Below are positions 52,331-64,000 of a stretch of DNA of 64,000 nucleotides, in pieces. The notes below the pieces were generated by a model. That model worked only from the letters and a program-made list of their open reading frames with translations. It searched no databases and was not told the DNA's origin. A program made the translations under genes and the position numbers. How positions within the stretch are numbered: the stretch's first letter is position 1; each line of letters starts with the position of its first letter. Source of the DNA: Auanema rhodensis (lineage: Eukaryota; Nematoda; Chromadorea; Rhabditida; Rhabditidae); NCBI GenBank assembly GCA_964057225.1, contig OZ059894.1:10612131-10676130 (forward strand). The letters run 5' to 3'.

Positions 52331-53003
52331 ATGTTTTTGCTCCTTTTACAATTAACTGCAACATTACAAGCAGTTTCATTATCTGTAAGTAACATTAATA
52401 ATTTTTGTATTGTTCAATATTTATTATTTTTCAAGGATGAAGACGTTAATTCCAACTATATTGGATCTTTATTTGATGTTAAAATACGTTTACCACCTAA
52501 AAATGCATCTGAACGACGACTTCATAAAGTTGTAGACCAAAGTTACGGTATGTTTTAGTTTTATTTCAATATTAATGATATTGTATTAAAATGTTATTAT
52601 TTCTATTTAATCGAGAAAATACAACCGCTCATTGTTTATAAATTTCGTAAAATAATATTTTTTATTATTATTTTAATCAATAAAGCATCATGTATGCTAA
52701 TTAATTAAAACAATATTTTGTTTCATTTTTGAAATGAAACCAGAAAATAGAAAAACTGATTTTTCTAAAGTGGTGCTCATCTATCGGAATTAAACAAATT
52801 TCTTGAATTCGAAACTAACTAATTTGTGATTGTGAACAAAGAAAGCATCCTGATAATGCACGTTCTTCTTAACCTTTGTGTACTCATTTCTGAACTCTCA
52901 TCAGTCGTTTTGACCATTTTTAAACATCCCCAAGTTGTTATCACTTATCTCAGCTCTTCATACATATATCACTCGTAATCATTCTTCCTCTAGCTCTCAC
53001 TTA

Positions 53004-53065
<62 letters not shown>

Positions 53066-53543
53066 ACTCACCCACCACATTGTTCTTTTTCTTTATTATT
53101 CTTTCTTGTTTTCTTTTTATCTCTCTATTTCTTAATTTTAGTCATTGGGAAGGGGGGGAGGAGGTTCTCAACAACAATTGTCTTAATTAAAAATAAGCTG
53201 GACCACCCAGTTCTTTGCATAAGGTTTCTTCTACTTTTCTTTTCTTCTTTTTTTTCATTTCTGTTTAATTCTTCTGTTTAATACTGTCTCCAAATTCCGT
53301 CTTCTGCATTTAGACATGTGGACAGGCCACGTCTTTGAACGGATTCCGCAGATGAAGAAGGCTTCGGCTGTTATCAAGTGGACTGATGTGGTCACGACCA
53401 TCTCCGAGAACCTCATGCCCACACAGCTCATTTCTCACACTTCCATTTATCTTTGGAATATCTCTGTTAAAACTCATTCCCAATTTGAAATATATGTTAT
53501 TATATTTCTACTAAATAACTTTATATATTATATTACTTACTGA
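52331..53543 (+). CDS. Tentative secreted protein, unrecognised
   Basis: Three exons join in phase: 52331-52384, 52436-52547 and 53314-53543 (131 residues). Exon 1 gives a signal peptide (MFLLLLQLTATLQAVSLS). Exon 2 gives DEDVNSNYIGSLFDVKIRLP and basic sequence. Exon 3 starts DMWTGHVFERIPQMKKASAV and continues with VIKWTDVVTTISENL, then ends in a hydrophobic AT-rich tail that may be intron rather than coding. The 51-base first intron is open in frame, so retention is possible. The first part of exon 3 is notably GC-richer than its surroundings. The 766-base intron 2 contains a (CT)n tract. I do not recognise the family; the C-terminus is uncertain. Confidence 0.5.
53009..53061. repeat. (CT)n microsatellite
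   Basis: About 26 CT units, inside the predicted long intron of the tentative secreted-protein gene. Confidence 0.95.
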
Positions 53544-54998
53544 TATCTTTATATATTCTTATATTCAATTTTCTTAATTTATATTTTGTTAAACAAATTT
53601 TTTTATTTTAAAACATGAATGTCTTTACTTTTTTTCTATCAATTTCCTTTTTTAGAAAAAAGTTGAAACACATTACAGCAAATTCAAACAACGATCATTT
53701 TCTATTTGATAGCCAACGAAAAAGCGAATTATTTATGTTTTGAATTATCGAATCACAATGAAATTCTATTTTTTCCTTTCTTCTTGAAAATAATCGTCTT
53801 CTTGACTTGAATTTAATCTTATGCTTATCGTGAATAAGAGTGTGTTGATCCTCTCGTTAAGTGAAATCTCCACGTGCTCCTCCACCCTTCAAACTTTCAT
53901 TCATTTCTTTCCCACCTCCCTATCTTTCCTACTATTTTTATACTTCTCCGAAATCATTACACTCTCTCACCTCCATTTTCTGTTTGAGTTGGTCACTCGA
54001 CTCCGTCAACTTCATATCAACTATGAAAGCAACAAGTGACCTAAAGCATCATTGTCTTATAAGAAACGGTTAGCTAGCATGCATTACGCAGTTTGATGAA
54101 AGTTTTCAAGTGATTCAAACAATTTTTTGACCCGAAAAGGAAAGAGTGTGATTGTGATATGGAAGGAATATGTGGTCTTTATTCCGACAGAAGTAGCTTG
54201 CATCCGTGTGAAGAGTCTCAGATTCACTCCACCTAAGCTTGACTGTTGACCAGTGTACGGTTTCATCTCAGAAAAGCTCATAGGATATATATGTAGCTTG
54301 AACATTTCTTTTCTCTTTGTGTTTCATCTTCCATTGTTTTAAAATCTGAATATAATATACATAAAGTATCATATCTGAACTTCGATTTATTTGCCTTTCA
54401 AAATAGATTGACATTCAATATTTTAAGCTCTGTTATGACTCCTATTGTTGAGAAAAAGATAAATTAAACGACAAGATGAGCTGAGAAATCCGTATGTCGT
54501 TTCTCTGTCAAATCTCTCTTTGCTGTTTGTTGTTCTCACTTATGCAGAAGATTCGGGTCAGAGGTAGAAGTCGAAAGAGCAGCTACAACTAAAATTTCTC
54601 ACTGGAGCTTGTAGACTATTGAAATATCGTCAGATAGCTCTTCTGTTCTTCAATCATTCAAATGTACATATACGTCTCGTTCTATTTCTATTACAATTAC
54701 CTGTCTCTCCCTACCTCATACCATATTTCACCTAATATCTCCGACGTTTGTTCTCACATTTCATTGTCGGCGGCGAACACAAACCATACATAGTAGTTTG
54801 TAAATTTCTAAAAAGCAAGCTCTAGAAAACACTGAGTTATCCTATTATTTCTTATTTTTTTCTTTTTTTAAATTGACCACAAACTGCTTTTCTTCTAATT
54901 TTTTCTCCAATTTTCTCTTTTCGTTCAACGATAGTTGCTTTAAAGATTTAAAACAATTACTTTTAGCTGTATGATTTCATACATGTGATGAGGTTATT
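53544..54998. other. Intergenic before the Kunitz gene
   Basis: Several open frames (53821-54073 plus, 54084-54305 minus) have no splice context or known content. CTTTTAG at 54960-54966 lies 32 bases before the Kunitz-gene start and may take the spliced leader. No gene seen. Confidence 0.4.
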
Positions 54999-57900
54999 AT
55001 GATTTTACAATTTCCTTCGAGCAATACAAACATTTTTTGTACTTGGATCTTGTTGACAAGTACAGCAACAAGTCTTTTCAACAACTTTTTATCCGGACAT
55101 TGTATTTTCTTCTTACTTTTTTGCTCATCATACTGTGTTAGAGCTGATCAACTGGTGCAGCCTACTATAATCTCAAAAGTCAATTATGATGGTTTGTTAT
55201 CTAAAATTAGAAAAAACATAAATGAAAACTAATAATTAATATTATTTAATATTATAAACTTATAAATGAAATATATATTTTAAGATTTCTCACTACTATG
55301 TGCTGAAGGAATTCCACTATTGATGGAAGATCACCGACCACGTCCCTGCCAACCGAAACCTTGGCTTGAAGACCAGAGGTAAAAGCTTAAACTTGAATCA
55401 TAAAACATTTTTTATGACAATAATATGTCTTTTAATTCAAACTCGAATGCTTCAGATGTCCTAGAGGATTTTGGTGCCACGAAGGTGAGGATACCTCAGC
55501 CCATTACTGTTGTCCTCAAAGTCGACGAGGTAAACCTTTACAAAACTTAGATCTAAATATATATTTAACTTATAATTTATATTTTTTGAATATAATATTC
55601 TCTATAATAATACAATTCAGTTAAAAATTTCTGTCATTTACCTCCTGCTACTGGATTTGGTAAACAGTCAATTCGTCGTTTCTATTATGATTGGAAAACA
55701 GATGGATGTCATGAGCTCCTTTATACTGGTATTGGTGGAAATCAAAACAGTTTCTTAACTTACGATCGTTGTGAAACAACTTGTAGAGGTTCAAATACTA
55801 AAATAAGGTTACATATTCATACAAATCCTCTTTAGGAGCTGGTGAACCTCCAAAATCGGTTCAATTAGCAATTAAAACTCCACAAGATAAAATAGACAAA
55901 GGTGGTCGTAAAGTTAATAAAGAAAGTTCTGTTAAACCCAATATTCCGGAAATAAAACAGATATCAACAGCATCTTTACCACCTATTATATTAGCCACAA
56001 ATCCTCCTATGACAACAGGTATTTCATATTGGAGAAAGCCTAAACTAAGGAGTTTTTAGCAAAAATTGTCAAAAAACCGATCGAAGTTGTGACAACGATG
56101 AAACCTTTCATCCCAGTATCAGAAGTACAAACTAGAAAGCCAAAACCAGCAAAAATAAGTTTTGCAACTACAACAACAACAACAAACCGACCGAAAGTTA
56201 TCACAACTACTAGAGCAGCTTTTAAAGAATCTTCTAACCCATGTAATGAAGTACCAAATCCAGGGCAAAGTGGTGGTCTTGCCAAACAAATGTTTGTAAA
56301 TAAATTAAAAACTTATATTTTCTTTTGTTAAAACAGGTGGTACTTTGATTCAACTGGATTAACTTGTGTACAGTTTACATATTTGGGAATTGGAGGAAAT
56401 TCTAACAAATTCGAAACAGCTAGTGATTGTATACGAATATGTGGTATAGGTAAATAATTATTTTCAATAATACAATACGTCATGAATGATGATTTTTAGG
56501 AAAACCTACTCGAAAATCTTGTGATTTACCTCCAGCCATTGGAGATGGATCATATAAGGTAAGTTGAATTTCTAAGAAATTTGAAAGAAAAACCATGTTA
56601 ATTCAGATTCCCAGATATTATTTTGATTCTTCAACTAAACAATGTGAATTATTCTATTATTCTGGTAATAATGGAAATGATAATAGATTTTATAAAAAAC
56701 ATAAATGTGAACGATTATGTCTTGGAAGTATATATATACTATTCTATTATTTTACTTTTTCAATATTTTTCTAGAAAAACAAAAGAAAAAAGAACATTCA
56801 ACCATATCTCCAATTGTATTTACTAAACCTACGCGAGCTCCTGCTAGAATTATTCAAAATCTGGTATCTGCTGAAACACAAAGTAAGATCAAACAAATCG
56901 AAATCAAGTTTTCTTTTTTTCTTCTTCTAGTAATTCATTATTGAAATCTTTTTAGAACCAATTGTACATGTATTTGAGAAATTGCCTACCCAACTACCCG
57001 AAAAATCAACAACCAATGTTCCCCATTTCATTTTCACAACAAAATCAGCAAGTACTACTGTTGAATCATATCCAACATTGGTTTATGTCCCAACAGGTAA
57101 ATATTATTTATGTTTATTATAAAAATTATTGTTTTTTTAAGAATATTCAACAACTTCAATTCCTGTATCTCCCAATGTAATTGAAGCTGTTACACCAAAT
57201 GTTGATCACATCTTCTCAAACCTTATGTCAAAACAGGCAAATATAAGAAATTATCTTCTTTTTTCATTTTGTATGTATTTTAGCTTAAGCCTGGTATGTT
57301 ACCTTCTATCAACCCAATTGCTTCAACAAATGCTCGATCAGAAGAACCTCCGGCACCGCTGCCTCCTATTATTGAGCAGTTAGGAAACAAGATTTCTGGA
57401 TCATCTTCGGAGTTTACCAATAATGAACTCGGTTCTATGTGGAATATTCCTTCAGTCCAAACAAATAATTATAACTCTAAGAATATACAAGAAGTTCCTC
57501 AAGTTGTTGAACGCCCACCTTCACCTCTATCTCCAGTACCAATTACCGTTTCTGTTGAAGGTACTGTCTCAACGTTCCCATCAAGTTGGCCATCTTCTCA
57601 TAATATTCCTGGATCTATTCCACCTCCGCAAGTGCCATCTCCTCAATCACCAATATCATCAATTGAGTCATCAGCTTCTATTCCTCCAATATATCCAACA
57701 GTACAAACATATGTGGAAACATATACTAAAGCACCATTAGTTGCTTCAACTCTAACTCAAAATCAACTTCCTCCTGTTATGCCTCCTCAACAGCCACACC
57801 TAATATCATATCCTGCTCCGAACGTTCCTTCAGTAGTTTCGATTCCACCACCAATATACCAAACAACCAATTTGACTTTCTCGTCACAGCCAGGGTCACC

Positions 57901-60113
57901 AGCAGTCGCGAATTCTGTTGTATCTCAATTTCCATACAACTTTATATTCAATAGAACAGAAGATTTGTCGTCGCCGTCCGGCTTTAACTTTGTTTCTCAA
58001 CCTGCTGTTCAAACTCAGAATGTTGAGCAGCCCATTGTTAACTCTTGGCCAGGAACAGTGCCATTAGTTTCGTCGTCGTATGCCTCACAATCGTCTTCAT
58101 CATCAACGTCTACAAGCGGATCTCGATTCCCTACTGAAGTCCTTCCATCATCAGTATCAGAACCAAATTCTCAGCAATCGTTCAATGTTCATTCGATCCC
58201 CACAGATACGTATACATTGAATTTGACAGAATTTTGGCCACAGCAGCAAATACACATATCAAATCCTTCACAATACCAAACTGGGAATGTTCAACCTCAT
58301 ATTGAAGAGCCAACTGCTACAATTGTACCAATTCCGCCTGTTCTTAATTTTACTGTAAGTTGAAATATTAATCTTTTAATTAAATTATAATTTAAATTTA
58401 GTTTGGTACTTTAAATAAGAATACTAATAACAATAGCGCAAATTCACCTTGTCTTTATCCAATTATTGGTGATCCCATTATATTATGTGAAAGCCAACCT
58501 GGAATTTGTCCACATCGTAGCTTCTGCCAAATTGGAGAAGGACAAAGCATGTGTTGCCCTGTTATTGGTATGAATAAAGAGATCTTTTTCAAATATTTGT
58601 GTTGGAATTTTTTCAGACAATAATCCTTGCGCTCAGCCAACTGAATCAGGAGTTGGTCAATCCAAACTTATTCGATGGACTTATGATGCATCAAGCTCAC
58701 AATGTATTCCATTCTTATTTAAAGGATTTAAGGCAAGATATCAAATGGTTTTCAATTCAATTATATTTTCTTCAGGGGAACCAGAATAATTTCATTGATT
58801 TTAACCAATGCTTAATAGGATGCCGTGCAACATCTATATGCTCATCTGGGTCCAAGCCTGTTTTACCTTTAAATGCAACTCAATCGTATGCTTATAAATC
58901 TAAAGAGTATTTCAATTCAAGATTTGCTTAGGTGTTCTGCTTCTAATCCATGTCCCGAAAATTCGATGTGTCATTCTACATCAGGATATGGAGTTTGCTG
59001 TCCAACAAGTGTCAAAGTAACAACAATGTCTTCAAATATAGAGCTTCAACCATCGACATTTGATAATGAAGGTAATAACTTATTCTAGATAATATATAAA
59101 TATAACAAATGCTGTTTAGATCCTTGCTCACCAATCACAGATCAAGGATATGGTTTAGAATTACATCATCGTTGGTCGTTTGATCCGTTAAAGAATGATT
59201 GTATATCTTTCATTTATAAAGGAAGGGGTGGTAATAAAAATAACTTTGTTACTAAAAACGATTGTCAAGCCATTTGCAAAGGTTTGTCTTAAATCCTTGA
59301 AAAAGAAAAAAGTTAATTCTATATTCAGCACCCGACAGAGTGCCTGGAAAGTGCTTGGAACCACCTAGAAGTGGAAATGGAAACCAATATCTTACTCGTT
59401 ACTTCTATTCACCGGAATATCGACAATGCTTGAAATTCATATATTCTGGAGTTGGTGGTAATGATAATAACTTTGATAGTCAAGTTGAATGCTTGGAAAC
59501 ATGTGTAGCAAACGGAGTTAAATTCAGTTGTAGGTTTTTTGCAGTAAATCTGGAAAAAAATCAACATTTAGCTCTTGGAACAACACCACCACCTTCATAT
59601 TCTTTCACATTTTTGAAACAACCCGTTTGTCCTCAAGGAAATGCTCTATTAGATGCAAATGGAGAACCAGTTCGTTGTGAAGCTAATCAGAACCAGAACT
59701 GTCCATCTGACCATATATGCCGAAATATGGGTTCAGTTTCATATTGTTGCCCAGCGCCAGGTACACTAACTTTGTAATAGCTAACTTAATTCATTTTTTA
59801 GAATCTTTCTGTCTACAAAGTAGACCAGCACTCTCTGTATGTTCAGCTGGCGGAATGCCAGTTCAAGAAATTAGATTTACTTATGATCCTCTAGCGGATA
59901 AATGCGTTAGATTTACATATGAAAACTGTTCGAAGACCTCTTCAACTTCAAACATTTTCAATACAAAACCTCAATGTATGAAGTTATGTTGCAACCAGGT
60001 AAATCAAACAAGTCTCGAATTAAATAAATTTATAATTATAGGGACTCAATCTTATTTATAAGAAAAAGTTATTAAAAATGATGATGAACGATGATCCGGT
60101 TGTTTCTCGTTAA
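54999..60113 (+). CDS. Secreted multi-Kunitz / WR1 cysteine-module protein
   Basis: About 20 exons join in frame, roughly 1,150 residues. A long-n-region signal peptide (core CIFFLLFCSSYC) precedes a WR1-like module (PRPCQP ... YCCPQ). Then follow Kunitz 1 (about 55632-55789), a Lys/Thr linker, Kunitz 2 (to 56447) and 3 (to 56730), and a very long Pro/Ser/Thr linker in exon 57284-58354. Next are WR1 2 (ending MCCPVI), Kunitz 4, WR1 3 (GVCCPT), Kunitz 5 and 6, WR1 4 (SYCCPAP) and Kunitz 7 (about 59815-59998). Kunitz 1-6 keep Cys 5, 30, 51 and 55 but lack Cys 14 and 38. Nematode proteins of this type work in the cuticle or extracellular matrix; protease inhibition by these domains is doubtful. 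A GC-AG intron lies at 58733-58775. The end depends on a 43-base optional intron at 60000-60042: spliced it stops at 60113, retained at 60061. Confidence 0.87.
57284..58354 (+). other. Long Pro/Ser/Thr-rich linker exon of the Kunitz gene
   Basis: The largest exon in the window (1,071 bases, 357 codons), bounded by TATTTTAG and ACT|GTAAGT. It holds no cysteines and many SPxP, PPQVPSPQSP and SSSSTSTSGS stretches, as expected for an extended, probably O-glycosylated spacer between the two groups of cysteine modules. Confidence 0.85.
58733..58775 (+). other. GC-AG intron in the Kunitz gene
   Basis: The donor AAG|GCAAGA and acceptor TTCTTCAG|GGG remove 43 bases. Retaining them brings a stop (TAA) within 20 codons and breaks Kunitz domain 4; removal restores FKGNQNNF, the expected Kunitz core. 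Confidence 0.85.
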
Positions 60114-60577
60114 AATGAAAAGACACACACACTCTCGACCTGTTCTTAGCCAGAAAAATTAGAGAAATGTTTACAGTTTTAAGTATTAAAATCGTGATGA
60201 TGACTATTATTCTTGGAAATTTGTTCAAAAACCTCAGTATGGGTAAATTGTAGATTTCACTGTTTATTTATTTAAGTTGTTAACAATTATATTCAATAAT
60301 AAATTATTTTAAAAACATATATGATACAATTGTAATATTATATCTTAAAGCTAGCATATATGGCACAGGCATTAAATGTATAAAACCAGTGATTTTTAAT
60401 GCCGTTTAAGCATTTAAAACGATAGAGATATGTTTAGTTCAACAACCTCTTCTCACAACAAACAGGAATACTGAGATAATATATGATCCGATTAATTATC
60501 AGGAACTGTCGAAATACCAATAGCTCAATTCTCATTATTACTTAGTAAACTCTACTATATGTTAAGAAGTTAATGGG
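60114..60577. other. Convergent 3' intergenic region
   Basis: AT-rich 3' flank of two convergent genes, with AATAATAAATT near 60295 as a possible polyadenylation signal. No gene seen. Confidence 0.5.
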
Positions 60578-63500
60578 CTAGTTAAAGCTATGTAAAAAGT
60601 TTAAAACACCCAACATGAGAGATCCAGTAAAAGCTGCATCATCCAAAGTCTAAAAATAATACAAATATTAGTAAGAAATTTGAAAAAATTAAAACCATAG
60701 GTGAGAATTGCCAATTATTATAGCCATAGCCGATGATAATTGTACTGATTGCAACCTGTAAGATATTCATCAATTAAATTAAAATAAGATACGGATACGG
60801 ATACTGACTTTAGACAATGAGGGTCCAAATGAAACACGAAGAATAGACGAAAGCCGAGATCCAATTCTTGACTTTAATATGATATATAAGAAAACAGGTA
60901 GAGAACGTGAAACACATTCATCAATGTTTGGAATTCCTGGAAAATAGTTTTAATACTTAAAACTTCATATTAGAAAACCTGGAAGTTGTTTAATGTTTTC
61001 AATTGTTTGTCTTCTATAAACAGCCGAGAGACCTATGGCTCCATTAACAATAGAGCAGAGACCAGCTAAACATACGCTATTTAACCCATCAGAACTCTAT
61101 AAGTAAAATAATACATATTGCTAATAAAATTGAAATACCTTGATAACCATAACTGAAGTTAATCCTATACATAAACTAGCCATATAAGGATTCAAAGTTG
61201 CGCAAATGCAAGCAAGACTTAGTAATATAGCTTGATATGCTCTTAATATAGCAGTAGGCAAACTGTAAGAAGAATTATATTAATTTTAAATTTTAAACAA
61301 ATTGGATACTTAATAATAAGCCAAAGTGGAAATCTGAAGACTAATCTTACAACAACGAATACTGCTAATATTGAAGTAAAAGTAACATATTGCTCAATGA
61401 ATAGATTACTATACAAGGCAAGGACGCTTAAAACAAAACATTAATATGAAGGTTAAGATATGTTAAACAAACCCTCCACAAAGAACTGTGAAACATGCCC
61501 AAATACCATGTTGAACAGTTGTCTTCAAATCTTCTTAAATAAAAATAGATTTGAAAATTATAAAAAGAATAAGTTTACTGAAAGTTTGTAGTGCTTCGAC
61601 CAAAACAATCAGACTATTGAGATAGATCACTCCACATGCAACAGTATTCAGATTCATAAGTGATATCTATAAGAAATGGAAAATACCATAAAGTAAATTG
61701 GATACCTTACCCTATACCAAGTTCTAAAAATATCAACAATAATGAAAAAATTGTATTCACAATTTTCTTTACCCTGTAGTAATGAAATTCCATAATCTAT
61801 AATAAAGATATTTTAGGATACATCTCATCCAACTTTTGTTTTCACCTGTTTTTCCTTCTTGTGCCCAATACCAAGTACGGAGTGTTTGGTTAGTAGATTT
61901 AAATGATGTCCGTTGATATCCATTGGGATAAACCACGTAATACAAAGTATCTAGGAAATAACTGGTAAACTAATCATTCTTTGACATATCACCTGGTGCG
62001 CAGCTATGATTCAAATAAACATTTACTGTTAAAATTAACTTAGTATCCAAATCAATCATCATAATCTCCTTTGCTCTCTGAATATACTTAATGTAGATGA
62101 TGCGACAATTCGTTGATTACCGTCATTTTAAGACCAGATTTCCATAATCCAATATGGCCGTTATCAAACAGTCCTAGTGGATTTCGTCGTTGCGAAGCCA
62201 TACTAAATGTGGAACATTAATTCTAATACTAAAATAAATATATTTACTCTTCATGAAGGCTCTTAGGGAATATTGTTAGTTCCTTCTTCCTTATTTTTCT
62301 GACAATATCAGATGTTGGCATTCTTTCGTTCTGACGTTTTGCCTCCATGTAATACGAAAGAGACCTGGTCACATGCCTAAAAACCTGACAATTATTACGA
62401 AAAACCAGATATTCGGATTTGGAATTAGATTTGTTTAAAAGTTAATATTGTATGAAATCCTAAGGTAATTTTTCATTTCATTTTATTTATAATATGAAGC
62501 GGTTGTAAAATAGAATCTAGAATTTTATACAGGTTAGCGATAATGATTTGTATGAAACATATGTATTTCTATACCTTAACGTTTGTAAAATAAGATTAGT
62601 TATTGTTTTACCTCACTAGTTGATTACACCATAAGATGCATAAATGATCAACAGGCGTGTTTACTGCTGCAATACTCCAACTTGGCAAAGAACAAGCCTA
62701 TACTCAATATTTTGTTAAAGAATATTGACAAAGTTTACTCTAGATATATTAGTTAGATGGTCCGGGACCAAGAAATCCTTTTCTCCTCCACTATATGATA
62801 AAATTCCCACATTAGATAGCTCTTTTCGTTTAACCTGAAAGTGAAGTATTTGCTTTAAAAAAAACGAAATTCCAACCCCCCAAGCAGTATGCATTTCTCT
62901 ATAAAATTCAACGATCCGATTATCCGTAAAAACAGCTGAAAAAATATTATTTCGCTTTCATTTTGAAAATAAGATAACTGACGTGCACCGCCTAGTGGCG
63001 CGGCTAATGTTATGATAAGATCGAGAGAAGATAAATCAAATTTTGGATGTGCTGGCAGACTGTAGGCAAGTACACCGCCAAGCGAATGACCAATTAGGAT
63101 AACCTAAGAATTATTAGTATTATAAACCTTTCACTTCTTTTGATACTTTTTTATAATAGCATTTAGAATGCATCCTCTGTAGAAAGCCTATGGCTTCTTT
63201 AAGAAATTCTCGTTGTTGATATAAAATTCTACCACTCAATATTGAATGTTCCTATAAACCAAACAAATACTCTTCAAGTTTGTTTTACGATATACCTCTT
63301 TGAAGTCAACTGTGAAAAATTGTAATTTAAATGGGAATCTTTGCTGTGTTGTTTTATTCATCATAACTGACGCTATTGATCGAACCTTAAAAGTTTTGCT
63401 GACTTCTGAATCATTTAATTCAAAACCTGTTGGTATGAACCCGCACTCCCCGGTATAAAAAGTACTGGTACATCATCTGGTTGAGGATTTCTTGAACATT

Positions 63501-63784
63501 CAATTCAACCATTATAAAATAACAACTTAAAACTTACAGCTCACGAACATGCCCTTCAAAATATCTCAGCAGTGAATATCCTGTATTCGCTGAATCTGTT
63601 AGAAGGGGCTAAAATTATTGTTTGAGAGCTCTTCGTTTCGAAAAAAATAAATTACATAAAACGATATTTGTCTCCACATGTAAGTCATTCCACAACTATT
63701 TTTTTCATGAATGGAAGTGTGAGTGTTGTACAACCCATAGAGTAATCCTAAAGCCAAAACACCTAAGACATTTAATATTGCCAT
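60578..63784 (-). CDS. PGAP1: PGAP1-like GPI inositol-deacylase
   Basis: About 22 short exons join in frame on the minus strand, roughly 690 residues. An N-terminal membrane anchor (MAILNVLGVLALGLLYGL) is followed by NSCGMTYMW, then VPVLFIPGSAGSYQQVRSIA (oxyanion region), the nucleophile motif VILIGHSLGGVLAYSLP near residue 160, TLAAPLGGA, SYSGGEKDFLVPDH and PVDHLCILWCNQ, in the order of human PGAP1. These supply the expected catalytic Ser, Asp and His. Several hydrophobic membrane segments follow (about 61.7 to 60.58 kb). PGAP1 removes the acyl chain from GPI inositol in the ER so that GPI proteins can leave. The protein is shorter than the human one (922 residues), mainly in the lumenal middle and between membrane segments. 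The start follows TTGTTGCAG, a possible trans-splice acceptor. Confidence 0.92.
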
Positions 63785-64000
63785 GTTACATGAATACTTT
63801 TTCCTGCAACAATTTTGATTAACTTCAAACAGAATGTTTATAATTTCTCGTAAAAGCATTTAAATGATTCAGGAATATTTTCCTTTTAGAATAATATAAG
63901 AGACATAACAAGTAAGTTTTTAATGCGATCATTTTTGGTTTGAACTAATGAATAAGTCTTTGGTTTACATAACGTAAATTGGGTCAGGCAAACATTACAT
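63785..64000. promoter_or_regulatory. Upstream region of the PGAP1-like gene
   Basis: AT-rich sequence 5' of the minus-strand start; expected to hold its outron or promoter. A frame in it (63599-63859) is just the first exon read through the first intron and upstream. No separate gene seen. Confidence 0.4.

Noticed and set aside
54084-54305. 73-codon minus-strand frame
   Set aside because: No splice context or family resemblance; isolated.
56040-56285. 81-codon minus-strand frame
   Set aside because: Antisense shadow of the Thr-rich linker exon of the Kunitz gene.

Overview
The window is AT-rich animal DNA from a nematode, most likely a chromadorean. Genes are split into many short exons separated by introns often only 41-60 bases long, with TTTTCAG- or TTTAG-type acceptors. 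Several start codons lie 0-17 bases after a splice acceptor with no visible upstream exon, which is how spliced-leader trans-splicing looks in genomic DNA. Ground-like, Kunitz/WR1 and small Ly6-like families also point to nematodes. I cannot name the species. All exon boundaries were joined by hand from frame and splice signals.

Layout. 1-638 (-): 5' part of the snoRNP core gene nol-56 (NOP56). 1458-2895 (+): secreted class 2 lipase. 6985-8433 and 10735-11361 (+): a tandem pair of small Ly6/three-finger-like, probably GPI-anchored proteins. 12924-23136 (+): a very long gene of about 59 exons. Its N-terminus resembles vertebrate CCDC141, followed by spectrin-like coiled coil, six Ig domains and repeat-rich linkers; it is probably a muscle or cytoskeletal scaffold. 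23754-24672 (-): ground-like (GRL) secreted protein. 25725-27253 (-): synaptotagmin C2A-C2B exons without a visible membrane exon. 27254-39967: a 12.7-kb stretch with microsatellites and no convincing gene. 39968-43887 (-): NK2-class homeobox gene. 46840-47658 (+): unrecognised secreted protein. 49237-50606 (+): C2H2 zinc-finger protein. 51009-51476 (+): rbx-1, the RING subunit of cullin ligases. 52331-53543 (+): tentative secreted protein. 54999-60113 (+): large secreted protein with seven Kunitz and four WR1-type cysteine modules. 60578-63784 (-): PGAP1-like GPI inositol-deacylase.

The genes form no single pathway; this is ordinary eukaryotic gene order. One possible link is that PGAP1 remodels GPI anchors and the two Ly6-like proteins look GPI-anchored, but the genes are 50 kb apart. 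The zinc-finger and rbx-1 genes are co-oriented 402 bases apart and rbx-1 starts directly after an acceptor, so they could be a trans-spliced operon.

No CRISPR array, transposon, rRNA or convincing tRNA was seen. The most interesting items are the CCDC141-plus-Ig architecture with its internal repeats, the Kunitz protein whose first six domains lack the Cys14-Cys38 disulfide positions, a required GC-AG intron in that gene, and a few structured or GC-rich patches in otherwise AT-rich DNA.
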